Positions 62,173 through 64,000 of a stretch of 64,000 nucleotides of DNA are shown piece after piece. The translations under genes were made by a program, and so were the position numbers. The stretch covers positions 83,910,389 through 83,974,388 of the forward strand of contig NC_092809.1 of NCBI RefSeq assembly GCF_040954645.1, written 5' to 3'. The notes beneath the pieces were generated by a model. The model was not told the DNA's origin and ran no database searches. It saw only the letters and a list, made by a program, of their open reading frames with translations. How positions within the stretch are numbered: the stretch's first letter is position 1; each line of letters starts with the position of its first letter. The DNA is from Diabrotica undecimpunctata. Its lineage: Eukaryota > Arthropoda > Insecta > Coleoptera > Chrysomelidae.

Positions 62173-64000
62173 AAAGGTAACCCCTTGGAACATTTTTTCC
62201 AAATTTTCCAAAAAAAAAAAATTTTCTTTATTGTTACGGTACATGCACTTGGTCCAGCTTATTGCAAGCATGTGATTTTTTCTGTTCGCTTAACCCCAGT
62301 TTGCCGGAAAGAGGAAAAATCGAATTAAAAAATCTCCAGTTTTTTCCATTTTCCGGCAAAACGGTGCATAATTTTTAGCCACATGTGTAGATTTTTTAAT
62401 CAGCAGGCCACCCTTAATCGAAATAATTCAAATTTTAAACGAAATATACACTTTTAATTTTCACGAAATTTTCAGCAAATACAGACATCCAAGTGGAAAT
62501 TTTTCTCACGAACCGTTAGATGTAGGAAAATTCCGAGTATGGCAGAAGAACGAGCTGCCAATTTTATGTGGACAATGTTCATTAGCTTGACTCTCGGACC
62601 AAAATTGACGCCAATATAGCCGATTAACAAAATTTGATAAAAATCCAATAATCTACAGTTTTTTCAATTTTCCGGCCAAACGGTGCATAATTTCTGGCAA
62701 CGTGTTTAATTTTTTTTTATCAGCAGGCCACCTTTAATCAAAATAATTAAAATTAAAAAAATATATACACTTTTAATTTTCACGAAATTTTCAGCAAATA
62801 CAGACATCCAAGTGGAAATTTTTCTCACGAATTGTTAGATGTAGGAAAATTCTGAGTATGGCAGAAGAACGAGCGGCCAATTTTATGTGGACAATGTTCA
62901 TTCGCTTGACTCTCGGACCAAAATTGACGCCAATATAGCCGATTAACAAAATTTGATAAAAATCCAATAATCTACAGTTTTTTTGATTTTCCGGCCAAAG
63001 GTTGCATAATTTCTGGCAACGTGTTTAGACTTTTTTATCAGCAGCCCACCCTTAATCGAAATAATTAAAATTTAAAAAAAAATTTACACTTTTTCAGCAA
63101 ATACAGACATTCGAGTGGAAATTTTTTTCACGAACCGTGAGATGTAGGAAAATTCCGAGTATGGCAGAAGAACGAGCGGCTAATTTTATGTAGGAAATGT
63201 TCATTCGCTTGACTCTCAGACCAAAATTGACGTCAATATAGCCGATTAACGAAATTTGATAAAAATCCAATAATCTACAGTTTTTCGATTTTCCGGCCAA
63301 ACTGTGCATAATTTCTGGCAACGTGTTTAAATTTTTTTAATCAGCAGGCCACCCTTAATCGAAATAATTAAAATTTAAAAAAATATATACACTTTTAATT
63401 TCACAAAATTTTCAGCAAATACAGACATCCAAGTGGAAATTTTTCTCACGAATCGTTAGATGTAGGAAAATTCCGAGTATGGCAGAAGAACGAGCGGCCA
63501 ATTTTATGTAGGAAATATTTATTCGCTTGACTCTCAGACCAAAATTGACGTCAATATAGCCGATTAACGAAATTTGATAAAAATCCAATAATCTACAGTT
63601 TTTTCGATTTTCCGGCCAAACGGTGCATAATTTCTGGCAACGTGTTTAATTTTTTTTTATCAGCAGGCCACCCTTAATCAAAATAATTAAAATTTAAAAA
63701 AATATATACACTTTTAATTTTCACGAAATTTCAGCAAATACAGACATCCAAGTGGAAATTTTTCTCACGAATTGTTAGATGTAGGAAAATTCTGAGTATG
63801 GCAGAAGAACGAGCGGCCAATTTTATGTGGACAATGTTCATTCGCTTGACTCTCGGACCAAAATTGAGGCCAATATAGCCGATTAACAAAATTTGATAAA
63901 AATCCAAATAATCTACAGTTTTTTGATTTTCCGGCCAAAGGGTGCATAATTTCTGGCAACGTGTTTAGATTTTTTTAATCAGCAGCCCACCCTTAATCGA
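62173..64000 (+). repeat. Block 3 HOR copy D, cut by window edge
   Basis: L at 62173; S at 62647, 62966, 63269, 63587 and a partial at 63906. It follows ranks 1-6 of the 11-unit HOR, including the 303-bp deleted type at 62966 and CCAAATAATC at 63905. The array continues past the window. Confidence 0.9.

Larger units (their letters stand above)
51185..64000 (+). repeat. Satellite array block 3 (+ orientation, 11-unit HOR family)
   Basis: Forward-oriented satellite with four L units (starting at 53177, 56810, 60438 and 62173) and about 34 S units. It forms a separate subfamily: L opens with AAAGGTAACCCC rather than AAGGGTACCCC, contains TTCTTTATTGTTACGG rather than TTGTTTATTGTTTCGG, and has GGAAAGAGG rather than GGAAAAGAGG. 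One S type lacks 16 bp. The L-to-L spacing is 3633 and 3628 bp for two complete HORs. Single-base deletions are frequent, as in the second half of block 1. Confidence 0.96.

Noticed and set aside
1..64000. CRISPR array
   Set aside because: Repeat periods of 320 and 475 bp with no unique spacers do not fit; every part of the unit is repeated.
1..64000. Ribosomal, 5S, tRNA or histone gene tandem array
   Set aside because: No rRNA core motifs, no internal A and B boxes and no coding histone frame are visible in the unit.

Overview
This 64 kb window is entirely satellite DNA. I see no protein-coding gene, RNA gene, recognisable transposon or unique sequence outside two assembly gaps. It is clearly eukaryotic: AT-rich tandem repeats organised into higher-order repeats (HORs), with 100-N scaffold gaps of the kind used for gaps of unknown size. 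The species cannot be fixed from the sequence, and I do not recognise the satellite family. A centromeric, pericentromeric or other heterochromatic location is an inference from array size and homogeneity only.

Two related monomers build the array. The short unit (S) is about 320 bp. The long unit (L) is about 475 bp and equals S plus an extra segment of about 155 bp, with several linked substitutions in the shared part. I count roughly 47 L and 129 S units plus partial ones. I define + as the direction in which the L segment opens with AGGGTACC, and I start every unit at the base after GATAAAAATCC.

Layout. Block 1 (1-19377) runs on the + strand and is made of L-anchored HORs of changing composition: LLSSSSS, LLSSS, LLLSSSS, LLLSSS, LLLSSSS, LLSSS, LLLSS, LLLS and LSS. 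Then comes a 100-N gap (19378-19477). Block 2 (19478-51084) reads on the - strand and is a mosaic of near-identical kilobase-scale segments with one to seven S units per L. A second 100-N gap follows (51085-51184). Block 3 (51185-64000) returns to the + strand and carries a different, regular 11-unit HOR of about 3.63 kb (one L plus ten S), with private variants including a 16-bp deletion in some S units.

Main points. Both orientation switches fall exactly on the gaps, so no read-through sequence supports an inversion and the middle contig may simply be placed backwards. L units can form a 19-bp-paired hairpin joining the extra segment to the shared core, and start with an 18-bp near-palindrome. 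Many S units carry the perfect palindrome ATTGACGTCAAT, which contains the consensus CRE (TGACGTCA). Kilobase duplications, exact unit-length gains and losses, and small internal deletions record unequal exchange. Single-base indels are common from about 9 kb to the first gap and again in block 3, which looks like residual sequencing error. All open reading frames of 60-127 codons are recurring by-products of the repeat.
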